A DNA stretch of 64,000 nucleotides from Candidatus Goldiibacteriota bacterium HGW-Goldbacteria-1 (GCA_002839855.1 PGYV01000007.1:197292-261291), one strand, 5' to 3'; shown: positions 16,927 to 25,691, counted from the stretch's first letter. Numbers and translations: made by a program. Notes: a model not told the origin generated them from the sequence alone.

Positions 16927-17277
16927 TTACTCCAGCCCTTCAAGCCTTATAATCAGCTTTTTTACTTCATTTTTATCCGCGTTGTGCCGCCTTATATAAC
17001 TGCGCCCTTTTTCAATACGGTCCACAAATTTTTTAAGTTCTTTTTTATCATGTTTTAACCTTGAAATGTATTTTATAAACTCCGGCATTTTTGCAAAGAC
17101 ATACATAAGTTCAAGCGAGCGGTTAAAAAAACCTTCTTTTGAATCACAACATACGGTATTGGGGTGGACTGTCTGAAAAGTATCCGCGGATTTTTTTTCT
17201 CTGTCATAATGCCACCTGACAACCGCCTGATTATCTTTTATCTTTAAACCGCATGTTTCACAGTCAAACGGCTTCAT
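16927..17277 (-). CDS. Small Cys-rich protein of unknown function
   Basis: A 116-residue protein starting MKPFDCETCGLKI, a CxxC knuckle, with a second cysteine pair in VCCDSKEG, which together could bind one zinc. A basic, helical C-terminal half (RLKHDKKELKKFVDRIEK) follows. No family is recognised. It lies 3 nt from both neighbours, so it is translated with the TPR and zf-HC2 genes and probably takes part in the same pathway. Confidence 0.6.
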   Translation of the reverse strand: MKPFDCETCGLKIKDNQAVVRWHYDREKKSADTFQTVHPNTVCCDSKEGFFNRSLELMYVFAKMPEFIKYISRLKHDKKELKKFVDRIEKGRSYIRRHNADKNEVKKLIIRLEGLE

Positions 17278-17280
17278 ACG

Positions 17281-18531
17281 TTAAAGCATTTTAAGCTTAT
17301 TAAGCATATTTTTTGCGCTCATACTGTCCTGCGTCCTGTGCGCGGCGTCATAAAGCGACGCCAGCTTTGTAAGCGAGTCTATAAGCTTGTTTTTCATCTG
17401 TTTTTTCGTGTAAATGTCAGTTAAAATTTCATGCACTTCTATGTTATCGCCGTCCACATTTAGCACTTTGTTTGCCGCAAGCATGGTGTGGTCAAGGTCG
17501 CCCTGGCTTTTAAGCATACGTACCACTTTCATATAATATTCGGAAGATGTCTTTAACTCTCTTAACTTAAGAAATACATCGCCTATCTGGTCAAGCAGTT
17601 CTTCGCTTTCATTTATTATTGCCGGGTCCATTGAAAGAAAAACAGATTTTGCTTTTTCAAAATCGTTCATCTTGTAGCATATTTTTCCAAGAAGCAGTTT
17701 TTCTTCAAGCGTAAGGGAATATTTCTTTTCCAGAATTTTTCTGGCATCTTCATATTTCCCGTCTTTAAAAAGAAAGTATGAAAAAAACTGTTCGCCGTAT
17801 GTTATCCCAAGTTCCATCGCCCTTTTTGACACGCCTTTGCCTTCTGCCACAAGGTTTTTTTCCGCTAAATTTATAAGCACATCCTTAAACATCTCTTCAG
17901 CTTCCTCTTTTTTGCCGTTTTTTACCATGTCTTCCGCTATCATTGCAAGCGCGTCGGTATTTTCTTTCTGCAGGTTTATTATCTTTTTGGCCAGTTCCAG
18001 ACCCTTGCTGCTGTTGTTTTTTTCAACATATATCCTTAACGCCTTAACATAAGACTCTATTGCGTTGCCAATATCCGTCTGTTTTTCATATACCTCGCCT
18101 AACATCATAAATAATTCAGGGTTCATTTTATCGTTTGTAAGCGCCTCTTTAAGCGCCGGCAGTGCGGAAGCATCTCCGCCATCCTGTTTTTCAAACATAT
18201 CCTTTGCCTTAACCGATTTGGAAATGGTTTCGTGCAGCGCCTTGCCGTCAAGGTCAAACTTTTTGGGGTCAAGTTTTGATATTTTTTTATTCAAAAACGA
18301 CATTTTTGTCGGGTTTGCCTTTATCTGCGGGTCATTTAACACGCGCAGATAATGTTCAAACGCTTTTCTATCTTCGCCCATTTTGGAAAAGGCGTCGCCT
18401 ATTGAATTGTGAACATTAATGTCATCAGGATCGGTTTTAAGCAGTTTTTCATACTCTGCTATAACCTTTACCCATTCGCCTGCCTGGGCATATCTGGTGA
18501 CTGTTTTTAATATATCTTTTTTAAGCTCCAT
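17281..18531 (-). CDS. TPR repeat protein of the signalling operon
   Basis: A 416-residue soluble, all-helical protein with tetratricopeptide-like repeats: VIAEYEKLLKTDPDDINVHNSIGDAF at the start, and later PELFMMLGEVYEKQTDIGNAIESY and VHEILTDIYTKKQMKN. TPR arrays mediate protein-protein contacts. Its start overlaps the end of the cyclase gene by 11 nt, a sign of coupled translation, and it may be an adaptor that delivers or senses the cyclase output. No signal peptide. Confidence 0.8.
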   Translation of the reverse strand: MELKKDILKTVTRYAQAGEWVKVIAEYEKLLKTDPDDINVHNSIGDAFSKMGEDRKAFEHYLRVLNDPQIKANPTKMSFLNKKISKLDPKKFDLDGKALHETISKSVKAKDMFEKQDGGDASALPALKEALTNDKMNPELFMMLGEVYEKQTDIGNAIESYVKALRIYVEKNNSSKGLELAKKIINLQKENTDALAMIAEDMVKNGKKEEAEEMFKDVLINLAEKNLVAEGKGVSKRAMELGITYGEQFFSYFLFKDGKYEDARKILEKKYSLTLEEKLLLGKICYKMNDFEKAKSVFLSMDPAIINESEELLDQIGDVFLKLRELKTSSEYYMKVVRMLKSQGDLDHTMLAANKVLNVDGDNIEVHEILTDIYTKKQMKNKLIDSLTKLASLYDAAHRTQDSMSAKNMLNKLKML

Positions 18532-20083
18532 TAGTTTCCTTTTCCAGCAGTTCTTTCGGGTATTCCATTATAACAGTTTTGGGGCTGTAAACTTTTACCG
18601 GTTCTTTTTTGCCCTTTACCATTATAGGCGTAAGTTCTTCATATTCAATATAATCTTTTGTCTCCAAATATGTGCTTTCGCTTACCCATACCTGACCGCC
18701 CGGAGCATTTGCTTCAAGCCTTGCCGCAAGGTTTACATTATCGCCAATAACAGTATAATCCATTTTCTGGGGTGAACCCATGTTTCCGGAAACCACATCC
18801 CCGGTATTTACCCCTATGCCTATCTGCACCACTATCATATTTCTTCTTTTTCTTATCACATTTAATTTTTCCACGCCTTCCCTTATTGCCATTGCCGTCC
18901 TTACTGCGCGGTATGAATCATCCGCTTTGGGAAAAGGCACGCCATATACCGCCATTACGCAGTCACCCACAAACTTATCAAGAAGCCCTTCAAATTTAAA
19001 CACCTTGTCGGTCTGAAGTGTTAAGTATTCATTTATAACACTTACAACCTCTTCCGGCTGAAGATTTTCAGACATCGCGGTAAAACCCCTGATATCTGTA
19101 AACATCATTGTGGCTTTTACTTTTGTCCCGTGAAGCTGAAGTTTATTGGGGTCTTTTAAAACCTGCTGCATTACTTTATCTGACACATAAGTGGAAAACG
19201 CGCCTTTTAATACTTCTTTTTCTTTTAAACTTTTAGCCGTTGAATTAAAAGCTTTTGTCAAATCGCCTATTTCATCGTGCGATTTGGTGGGAATAACCAC
19301 ATCATAATTTCCTTCCCCGATTTTATTGACGCCTTTAACAAGCAGCTTTATGGGTTTTACCATAAAATTTACCAGCAGCACCGTAAAAAGTATTCCGGCT
19401 ATAAGCCCTATTATTGTAATAAGAGCGACTTTAACAGAAGCCACGGCCACGCTTTCGGTTATTATCTGCGTGGAAACCGTAAGGTGAACCTCTCCTATCA
19501 TATGTTCATTCATACCAAGCTTTGCTATTAAGGGTACCGCAATATCAAAATAACTTTTCCCGTTTTCTTTATATTCCTGAATAAGCACATCATTTTCTTT
19601 TTGAACCGGTTTTAAACCCGCAGGAAGGGTATAACTTTCATCTATCCTTCTTACTTCATCTGCAGATGCTATGCTTCCGTCTTTTTTTACCACAACCGCT
19701 TCCATAATGCCTTCATTTTTAATAATTTCTTTCTTTTTCTGTTCAATTATATCTTCCTTTAATATCTTCACTATCCGGTCATATAATTCCATTTGTGTCT
19801 CGTCAAATTTGGTTTCCTGTACTGCCTCTCTGGCAAGTTTTGAAAGCGTAAGTTCATCATCGTTGGTCAGCGCTTCGGACGCATTATTTGCAAGGTTAAC
19901 TGCAATAGCCGTACCGCGCTGCTTTATTTGGTTTGAAAGAACATCGCTTTCGTGATTATAAATAAATACGGTGACAACCGTCATTATTCCGGCAAACAAC
20001 AGCCCCACCAAAAAACTGAACTTGGCCCCCAGTGAAATTTTTAATCCTTTATTTTTTTTCTTTACCGCTTTTTTTTCTGCCAT
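18521..20083 (-). CDS. HAMP-containing membrane class III adenylate/guanylate cyclase
   Basis: A 520-residue two-pass membrane sensor. A Lys-rich cytoplasmic start is followed by TM1 (about residues 23-45), a periplasmic sensor of roughly 150 residues, TM2 (about 215-235), a HAMP segment, and a class III cyclase domain (about 320-505). Catalytic signs are present: metal-binding Asp in FTDIRGFT, the second in DKFVGDCVMAVYG, and the transition-state Asn/Arg in GDNVNLAARLE. The Lys in DKFVGD and the Asp in GDNVN are those of adenylate cyclases, so cAMP is more likely than cGMP. It shares one base with the HD-GYP stop (TAATG) and overlaps the TPR gene. Confidence 0.9.
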   Translation of the reverse strand: MAEKKAVKKKNKGLKISLGAKFSFLVGLLFAGIMTVVTVFIYNHESDVLSNQIKQRGTAIAVNLANNASEALTNDDELTLSKLAREAVQETKFDETQMELYDRIVKILKEDIIEQKKKEIIKNEGIMEAVVVKKDGSIASADEVRRIDESYTLPAGLKPVQKENDVLIQEYKENGKSYFDIAVPLIAKLGMNEHMIGEVHLTVSTQIITESVAVASVKVALITIIGLIAGILFTVLLVNFMVKPIKLLVKGVNKIGEGNYDVVIPTKSHDEIGDLTKAFNSTAKSLKEKEVLKGAFSTYVSDKVMQQVLKDPNKLQLHGTKVKATMMFTDIRGFTAMSENLQPEEVVSVINEYLTLQTDKVFKFEGLLDKFVGDCVMAVYGVPFPKADDSYRAVRTAMAIREGVEKLNVIRKRRNMIVVQIGIGVNTGDVVSGNMGSPQKMDYTVIGDNVNLAARLEANAPGGQVWVSESTYLETKDYIEYEELTPIMVKGKKEPVKVYSPKTVIMEYPKELLEKETNGA

Positions 20084-21363
20084 TAGGCTTTTCCTCCTTC
20101 CTTATTAATTACCTCAATAAACCTTTCGGTTATAACAGGGTCAAACTGCTTTCCTTTATTAAGCCTAAGTTCATAAACGGCCTCTTCTTTATCCAGCGCT
20201 TTTCTGTGCTCCCTTTCGGTTGTCATGGCGTCATAAGCGTCCGCTACCGCAAGAATCCTTGCTTCTACCGGAATTTCTTCGCCTTTCTTGCCGTCAGGAT
20301 ATCCGTTGCCGTCAAACCGTTCGTGGTGCGCCACTATAATAGGAACCACATCTTTTAAAGCATCAATATTTTTTATTATCTTGGCGCCAATTTCCGGGTG
20401 TTTCTGTATTTCAAGCACATCATCAGCCGTAAGCGGGTCTTTTTTATCTAATATTCTTCTTTTAACCCCTATATTGCCCACATCTTTTAATATGGCAGCC
20501 ACCCTTAAATTTTCCGCCCTTTTGGGTGAAAGCCCTGCTGCAACTGCTGTTTTAAGCGCCATCTTTGAAACTCTTTTTGCGTGCGCGGGAATATATTTAT
20601 CCTGGGTATCCACAGCCACCGTAAACGCGTTTAAGATGCCGTCATAATAATCCTTAAGCTTATCCGTCATGCCGTTAAAACTGTTTGCAAGCTCCTGAAA
20701 TTCATTTCCCGCGGAAATTTTTATCTTATAACTTAAATCCCCGGCTGCAATTTTGTTTGTCCCACTTACAAGATTATTCAGCGGATTCATCACCCTGTGC
20801 ATAAGGGCTATAACAAAAAGTATTGATATAATAATTACACCTGCCGCTATACCGGCGCTTTTAACATATACTTTGAACAGCTTTTCTTTTACGTATTCAT
20901 TATCAAAACCGGCGTAAATCTTTCCCACTTCTGTTTTACTGTGCCCGGCCTTTACATCCACGGTTCCGGAAAAAGCAATCACTGAATAATCTCTGCCTTT
21001 ATATTTCAAAGAAACATTATTTTCACCCGTTACAATCTGCGGCAGCCTGTTTTTTAAACCGGCTCCAAGCAGTGAAGAATCATTGCCGGCTTTCACGTCT
21101 CCGTCTCTTCCGGTTATAATAAGGTAGACAAGCCCTTCAGTTGAAATCATTTCATTAAGATATGTGTTAAGCGTCACCTCATCATTATTTAGAAGCGGTT
21201 CCGCGGAAACCCCCTTGAAGTAATTTATTATGATGACCGCTTTTTCGTTTATCTGCCCCTGTATTATTTCTCCGGCATCCCTTACAAGCACAACAGTGGT
21301 TGCCGTGACAGAAAGAATGACAATGGCAATTATTCCTAATATCAACTGGCTTCTGATTTTCAA
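20083..21363 (-). CDS. HAMP-HD-GYP domain sensor with altered HD dyad
   Basis: A 426-residue membrane sensor: N-terminal TM, periplasmic domain, second TM near residue 180, HAMP and an HD-GYP domain (about 250-420). HD-GYP proteins normally hydrolyse cyclic di-GMP or cGAMP. Here the metal motif usually HDIGK reads KDVGN (AAILKDVGNIGV): the ligand His is Lys (codon AAA) and the Lys is Asn, while the other motifs (HPEIGAK, HHERFDGNGYPDG, ILAVADAYD) are intact. Catalysis is probably impaired, so a sensor or allosteric role is likely. I chose the TTG at 21363, which has GGAGG 5 nt upstream, over an upstream ATG lacking a ribosome site. First gene of the signalling operon. Confidence 0.85.
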   Translation of the reverse strand: MKIRSQLILGIIAIVILSVTATTVVLVRDAGEIIQGQINEKAVIIINYFKGVSAEPLLNNDEVTLNTYLNEMISTEGLVYLIITGRDGDVKAGNDSSLLGAGLKNRLPQIVTGENNVSLKYKGRDYSVIAFSGTVDVKAGHSKTEVGKIYAGFDNEYVKEKLFKVYVKSAGIAAGVIIISILFVIALMHRVMNPLNNLVSGTNKIAAGDLSYKIKISAGNEFQELANSFNGMTDKLKDYYDGILNAFTVAVDTQDKYIPAHAKRVSKMALKTAVAAGLSPKRAENLRVAAILKDVGNIGVKRRILDKKDPLTADDVLEIQKHPEIGAKIIKNIDALKDVVPIIVAHHERFDGNGYPDGKKGEEIPVEARILAVADAYDAMTTEREHRKALDKEEAVYELRLNKGKQFDPVITERFIEVINKEGGKA

Positions 21364-21391
21364 AAAAACCTCCGCTAAATGCTGTAGGAAT

Positions 21392-21420
21392 ATAATATCA
21401 CAACGGTAAATCAAGGTCAA
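21392..21420 (-). promoter_or_regulatory. Promoter of the HD-GYP/cyclase signalling operon
   Basis: Minus-strand TTGACC (21415-21420), 17 bp, TATTAT (21392-21397), with a leader of only about 22 nt to the TTG start of the HD-GYP gene. It probably drives all seven downstream genes. Confidence 0.8.
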
Positions 21421-21538
21421 CAATAGCCATTTTTTTGGGGGGAACAGGCCAAGCGGCTGATAAATTTTCAAATTTTGTTCCGGTTTCGGCTGTTTAAAAA
21501 TTCACGCGGGGAGTATTACAGTCTTAAAATGTATTTTG

Positions 21539-22636
21539 TTAGTCTTGTCTAACTTTACCTTGTTCCACGTGGAACATTCTGGCGGGGATAAGTTCTTTTA
21601 AATTTTCCGGATAGGTGGTCGTGATAATTATTTGTTTAAACTGTTCAAGCGTCCTTCCAATAAATCCCCGGTTGGGGTTGTCAAGTTCGGAAGAAAAATC
21701 ATCAAGCATAATTACCGGGTAAGTATTTTTTCTTTCTTTTATAAAAAGCCCCTCTGCAAGTTTTAATAAAATGGCGGACACCCTCTGCTGGCCTTCAGAC
21801 GCAAAAGTTTTTGCTTTTCTGCTGTTATAAAATATTTCAACGTCATCACGGTGAGGCCCTATTAAAGTCACGCCTCTTAAAATTTCGTCATCAATTTTTG
21901 TTTTAAAATGATTTTCATATTCGGCTTTTATGTCATCCGGTTTGACTGACATAAAATTTTTGGAAAGGTACGTCATAGACACATCATTTTTTTCCGATGA
22001 AAATTTTGAAGCAAGAATTGAATTCAGTTCTTCTATGGCTTCAAATCTTTTCAACACTAAAAGCGTTCCGTTATTTTTAATCTGTTCATTCCATACATCA
22101 AGGTTAGAAATATTTATTTTCTTTTCTTTGATCCCTTTAAGCAGATAATTTCTGTGGCTGACTTCTTTTGTATACTTTACCAGTGTCTCAAAATATTCTT
22201 TGCTTACCTGGCACAGCATCTGATCAAGATACTTTCTTCTTAAAACCGGTTCGCCTTTTATTATCTGTATATCTTCCGGAGAAAAAAGTACAACAGGAAT
22301 TTCACCTATTATGTCAGCCATCTTTTTTATTTTAGTGTTATTAATTCTTATACTTTTTTTTCTTGATGCCGCGGAATAATCAAGTGAGAATAATTTATCA
22401 AGGCCGCTTATCTCTGCTTCCGTATATACCCGGCATGAATCACAATTTTCTTTTACAATTTCTTTATCATCAGAAGCTCTGAAAGATTTCCCCAATGACA
22501 GCCAATAGATGGCTTCAATAATATTTGTTTTACCGGAACCATTCTCACCATGAAAAACATTTATACCCTTAACAAGCTGTATATCAAGTGATGAATAGTT
22601 TCTAAGGTTTGAAAGTTCAATCTTTTTTATGTACAT
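21539..22636 (-). CDS. recF: DNA replication/repair protein RecF
   Basis: A 365-residue SMC-like ATPase that loads RecA at single-strand gaps with RecO and RecR. Walker A (GENGSGKTNIIEAI), the signature region (EGQQRVSAILLKLAE) and Walker B (VIMLDDFSSELD) are all present. I chose the ATG at 22636, preceded by GGAGG, over the ATG at 22669. The C-terminal codons (MFHVEQ) are embedded in a perfect parS palindrome. Unlike the classical dnaA-dnaN-recF-gyrB order, recF here sits 18 kb from dnaA, facing the other way, beside the parS cluster and rsmG. RecR is present at 60.9 kb. Confidence 0.95.
   Translation of the reverse strand: MYIKKIELSNLRNYSSLDIQLVKGINVFHGENGSGKTNIIEAIYWLSLGKSFRASDDKEIVKENCDSCRVYTEAEISGLDKLFSLDYSAASRKKSIRINNTKIKKMADIIGEIPVVLFSPEDIQIIKGEPVLRRKYLDQMLCQVSKEYFETLVKYTKEVSHRNYLLKGIKEKKINISNLDVWNEQIKNNGTLLVLKRFEAIEELNSILASKFSSEKNDVSMTYLSKNFMSVKPDDIKAEYENHFKTKIDDEILRGVTLIGPHRDDVEIFYNSRKAKTFASEGQQRVSAILLKLAEGLFIKERKNTYPVIMLDDFSSELDNPNRGFIGRTLEQFKQIIITTTYPENLKELIPARMFHVEQGKVRQD
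21561..21576. other. parS-like palindrome inside recF
   Basis: TGTTCCACGTGGAACA is a perfect 16-bp palindrome identical in core to bacterial parS centromere sites (ParB binding; B. subtilis form TGTTTCACGTGAAACA). It is read through by the recF frame as residues FHVEQ near the C-terminus. Confidence 0.85.
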
Positions 22637-22726
22637 CCTGCCTCCATAAATATATTTCTGATGAGACAAAGATACACTAATAGAAATATATTTTCAAGAC
22701 ATATATTCTTAAGCAACTTTATAGAT

Positions 22727-22742
22727 TGTTCCACGTGGAACA
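22727..22742. other. parS site
   Basis: Perfect TGTTCCACGTGGAACA, extended by further matching bases to a 20-bp palindrome (22725-22744). Confidence 0.9.
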
Positions 22743-23020
22743 ATTTGCAAATATTCTATATTTGATAACTATGATCTTATAAATTTCTTTCCTAAGTTGT
22801 ATTTTACATCAAACATAGAAAATTTTTACATGTAACTGATATGTAAAAGAATATTTTCATCTATAACATCATTAGTTTGCCATAAAGTAATTAATATCAG
22901 TTATTTGAATCTTATCAATACCATATTATACACTTAAGCTTGTGTATTTATCTGCCGATATTGATTCAATACTGTATATTTTAATGGCATAAATCTGAAT
23001 TACCGGCACACTTAAGTTAT

Positions 23021-23036
23021 TGTTCCACGTGGAACA
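23021..23036. other. parS site
   Basis: Perfect TGTTCCACGTGGAACA; flanking TAT/ATA extend the symmetry to 22 bp (23018-23039). Confidence 0.9.
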
Positions 23037-23196
23037 ATAGGTACTACTAAAAAATATATATTTGATGTAATTTAACCGTCTTAAAATTGTCATTTGATAA
23101 TATGCAGGAATATTTTTTAAGCATTAGTTATGGATATATAATATTAAGTATATTCTTAATGTCAGCATATTGTCTATTTGTTTGAACACGCTAAAT

Positions 23197-23212
23197 TGTT
23201 CCACGTGGAACA
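23197..23212. other. parS site
   Basis: Perfect TGTTCCACGTGGAACA with AT flanks as in the other intergenic copies. Confidence 0.9.
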
Positions 23213-23551
23213 ATGGATGTAATAATAAGGATTAATTGTTTTTAATCATATTATTATCCGGAAGACAATCAATACAAACAAAGTACAAAAATAAATATAT
23301 CTGAAATAACTTCTGATTAGCTTACAAAAATTTCAATGATTAAATATTTTAAGGTGTTGATGTAATAGAATCTTTCACCTTTAACAAAAAGCAATTTATG
23401 AAAGTATAAACTATTTTGCTGATTAAAAATATATTTCAATACATTCAAAATAGTTTAAATATTTTACAGACAAATATATCCGCATAAAATTATCCGATGA
23501 GGTTATGAAAGTCTTTATGATTTAAAAAATAATTTGTCAAAATATTGTGAT

Positions 23552-23567
23552 TGTTCCACGTGGAACA
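23552..23567. other. parS site next to rsmG stop
   Basis: Perfect TGTTCCACGTGGAACA ending 2 bp before the stop codon of rsmG. Confidence 0.9.
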
Positions 23568-23569
23568 AT

Positions 23570-24292
23570 TTAGAAGCTGATAGGTTTTATCTTAATTTTC
23601 TGAAATGTTCTTGGATAACAATTTGGTGTGTCCCCTGTCCTGCTTAAAATTACAATGTGCCGTTTTCCAAGATCAAGCGGCAAAGTATAATCGTAAATAT
23701 TTTCAAATTTTAATTTCAGTTCTTTATAAATATTTCCATCACTCTTAATTTCTTTAACCTGGTCCGCGCTTGCAAAATAATAAATTTTTCCTTTAAGCGC
23801 GCACAGCGGCGATGTCAGTTCCATTGCAGTTTTAAATTCCGCAAACGCCCTCATAGTCACCGCTGAAAATTTTTGCCTTAACTTTTTATCACGCGCACAT
23901 ACTTCACTGCGTTCCTGAATTACTGATACATTTTTCAGTTCAAGTTTATTAATGACATCTTTTAAAAAATTTGCTTTCTTGCCGTTTGATTCAATCAGTG
24001 TAACTTTAATATTTTCATTTATTATAGCCGCGATAATTCCCGGAAGGCCGGCGCCGGTTCCGGCGTCTGCAAGTGATGATGGTATGTCTTTTCCCATTGC
24101 GCCTGACAGGTGAAGTGAATCCAGAATGTGTTTTACCGCCACTTCTTCAGGGGCTGTAATTGCCGTAAGGTTAAACTGCCTGTTCTTTTCAATTAACTCA
24201 TTTGAGTAAATGAGTATCTTGTTGAACATTTCACCGCTTATAACAGCCGGGCTTTTCTCTAGATGCTTTTCAAGTGCAACTTGTAAGTTCAT
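23570..24292 (-). CDS. rsmG: 16S rRNA (guanine527-N7)-methyltransferase RsmG
   Basis: A 240-residue SAM-dependent methyltransferase (formerly GidB) that modifies G527 of 16S rRNA; loss gives low-level streptomycin resistance in other bacteria. The SAM-binding motif I is LADAGTGAGLPGIIAA and motif IV region AVTMRAFAEF is recognisable. The usual C-terminal TPxxYPR pattern appears as TPNCYPR. rsmG typically precedes parA-parB near the origin; here it borders the parS cluster but the par genes are absent. The start ATG has no ribosome site but a CATAAT -10 lies 6 nt upstream, so the mRNA may be leaderless. Confidence 0.95.
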   Translation of the reverse strand: MNLQVALEKHLEKSPAVISGEMFNKILIYSNELIEKNRQFNLTAITAPEEVAVKHILDSLHLSGAMGKDIPSSLADAGTGAGLPGIIAAIINENIKVTLIESNGKKANFLKDVINKLELKNVSVIQERSEVCARDKKLRQKFSAVTMRAFAEFKTAMELTSPLCALKGKIYYFASADQVKEIKSDGNIYKELKLKFENIYDYTLPLDLGKRHIVILSRTGDTPNCYPRTFQKIKIKPISF

Positions 24293-24298
24293 AAAAAC

Positions 24299-24304
24299 AT
24301 TATG
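24299..24304 (-). promoter_or_regulatory. Candidate leaderless -10 element of rsmG
   Basis: Minus-strand CATAAT ends 6 nt before the rsmG ATG; there is no Shine-Dalgarno between them. The -35 is weak. Confidence 0.45.
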
Positions 24305-24400
24305 GCATACAGAGTGCCTGCGGAAAACACTTTTTTTCTTAATTGAAATTAACCCGCTCTGTGATAATATGAAGTATGAAAAAAAATAACACGGTGAAAA

Positions 24401-25513
24401 ATGATAACTTTTAAAAGCATCCGTCAGGGGCAGCAGCAGAAATTTTTTAAGGATACATCCACCCTTGCGGCTATGTGGACCTTTAACCCGGATGGCAGTG
24501 TTGTAAAAGAAGGCGAAACAATTTCCGGAGAAACCGCCTGTGTGAAAATAGATTCAGCCGGCATCAAAACTGCCGCAAAAATAACCTATGAAAACAATTC
24601 TATAAAAGACGGTATTGTTACCTGGTACTTTGACAGCGGCAAACCGGCGGAACAGGAAACCTATCAGGACGGTGAAATTTCCTGGCCATATAAAAGCTGG
24701 TTTGCGGACGGCAGCCAGAAAAATGAACGCACTATAAATGAACTTACAAGCGAAGCTGTTAACCGCACCTATTACGAAGGCGGCATCCTTAAACTTAACG
24801 AAACCTACCGTGACGGAATTAAACACGGAAGTTTTATAACTTTTTACGACAATGGAAATAAAAAGTTAGACGGTTCTTACAAAAACGGAAAAGAAGAAGG
24901 CGCTTTTAAACTTTACTACCCTTCCGGATCCATTAAGCTGGAAGGCATTTACATTCAGGGAAAAGAAAACGGTGTCCATAAACTTTACTATGAAAACGGA
25001 AATTTAATGGTAAAGGAAACCTACACATCCGGAATCAAAAACGGGCCTGTTCAGAAATATTATGAAAACGGCACCCCAAAAATGACCGGTGAATACATAA
25101 ACGGAAAAGAAAACGGAAACTTTACCTTATATTATGAAAGCGGCGGGGTTAAACTGCAGGGTATTTATAAAGAAGGGCTTGAAGAAGGCCCGTATAAACT
25201 TTTTTACGAAACAGGCGAACTTAAAGTGGAAGGCGAATATCTAAACGGCGAAGAACACGGATTTTATAAACTATACTACAAGTCCGGAAAACTTAAAGTG
25301 GCGGGCGCGTATAATAACGGCAAGCAGCAGGGGCTTTATAAAATGTACCACCCTTCCGGCGAAGTTCAGGTGGAACAGTATTTTGAAGAAGGCATACCCT
25401 CGGGCAACTATACAAGTTATTTTGAAAACGGAAAGGTTAAACTTGAAGGGCGCTATAAAAACGGAGAACTTACAGATGTAAAAAAATATACAGAAGAAGG
25501 CACTCTTGCTTAA
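24401..25513 (+). CDS. MORN-repeat (YwqK-type) protein
   Basis: A 370-residue protein built of about twelve tandem beta-hairpin repeats of 22-24 residues with the pattern YYENGxLKxEGxYxNGKxxGxY, that is MORN_2 variant repeats as in YwqK-like proteins. No signal peptide is visible. In other organisms such repeats act as binding scaffolds; YwqK is annotated as an antitoxin-like protein, but no toxin gene lies next to it, so I do not assign that role. The ATG at 24401 has a weak GGTG ribosome site. It is divergent from rsmG across 108 bp. Confidence 0.85.
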   Translation: MITFKSIRQGQQQKFFKDTSTLAAMWTFNPDGSVVKEGETISGETACVKIDSAGIKTAAKITYENNSIKDGIVTWYFDSGKPAEQETYQDGEISWPYKSWFADGSQKNERTINELTSEAVNRTYYEGGILKLNETYRDGIKHGSFITFYDNGNKKLDGSYKNGKEEGAFKLYYPSGSIKLEGIYIQGKENGVHKLYYENGNLMVKETYTSGIKNGPVQKYYENGTPKMTGEYINGKENGNFTLYYESGGVKLQGIYKEGLEEGPYKLFYETGELKVEGEYLNGEEHGFYKLYYKSGKLKVAGAYNNGKQQGLYKMYHPSGEVQVEQYFEEGIPSGNYTSYFENGKVKLEGRYKNGELTDVKKYTEEGTLA

Positions 25514-25685
25514 TAAATTTTTTAATCTTTCAGCCGGTAAAATAAAATATAATTGCTGCCCTGCCTGCCCTTCTTAAAAAAACCTTAAACGCTTTTACCG
25601 CAAATTAACAGCTGTCATTTTTCTTAACATATATTTCACCTCAAATATGTATTAAACCGGCGCTCAAAAAAACATTCTTATATGT

Positions 25686-25691
25686 TATAAT
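25686..25691 (+). promoter_or_regulatory. Candidate leaderless -10 element of queA
   Basis: TATAAT ends 7 nt before the ATG of queA; no ribosome site intervenes and no good -35 is present. Confidence 0.5.

Larger units (their letters stand above)
22637..23569. other. Gene-free AT-rich parS region between recF and rsmG
   Basis: About 930 bp with no credible reading frame on either strand. It is very AT-rich and contains four identical parS palindromes spaced about 290, 180 and 355 bp. No consensus DnaA box (TTATCCACA) was found, so it looks like a centromere/segregation locus rather than the replication origin. parA and parB are not in the window. Confidence 0.8.

Noticed and set aside
24293-24400. 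Replication origin at the strand switch near 24.3 kb
   Set aside because: Gene direction changes here, but no consensus DnaA boxes were found; the dnaA-dnaN region is the better candidate. Cumulative GC skew would decide it.
24401-25513. YwqK-type antitoxin
   Set aside because: No toxin gene is adjacent; MORN repeats alone do not establish an antitoxin.
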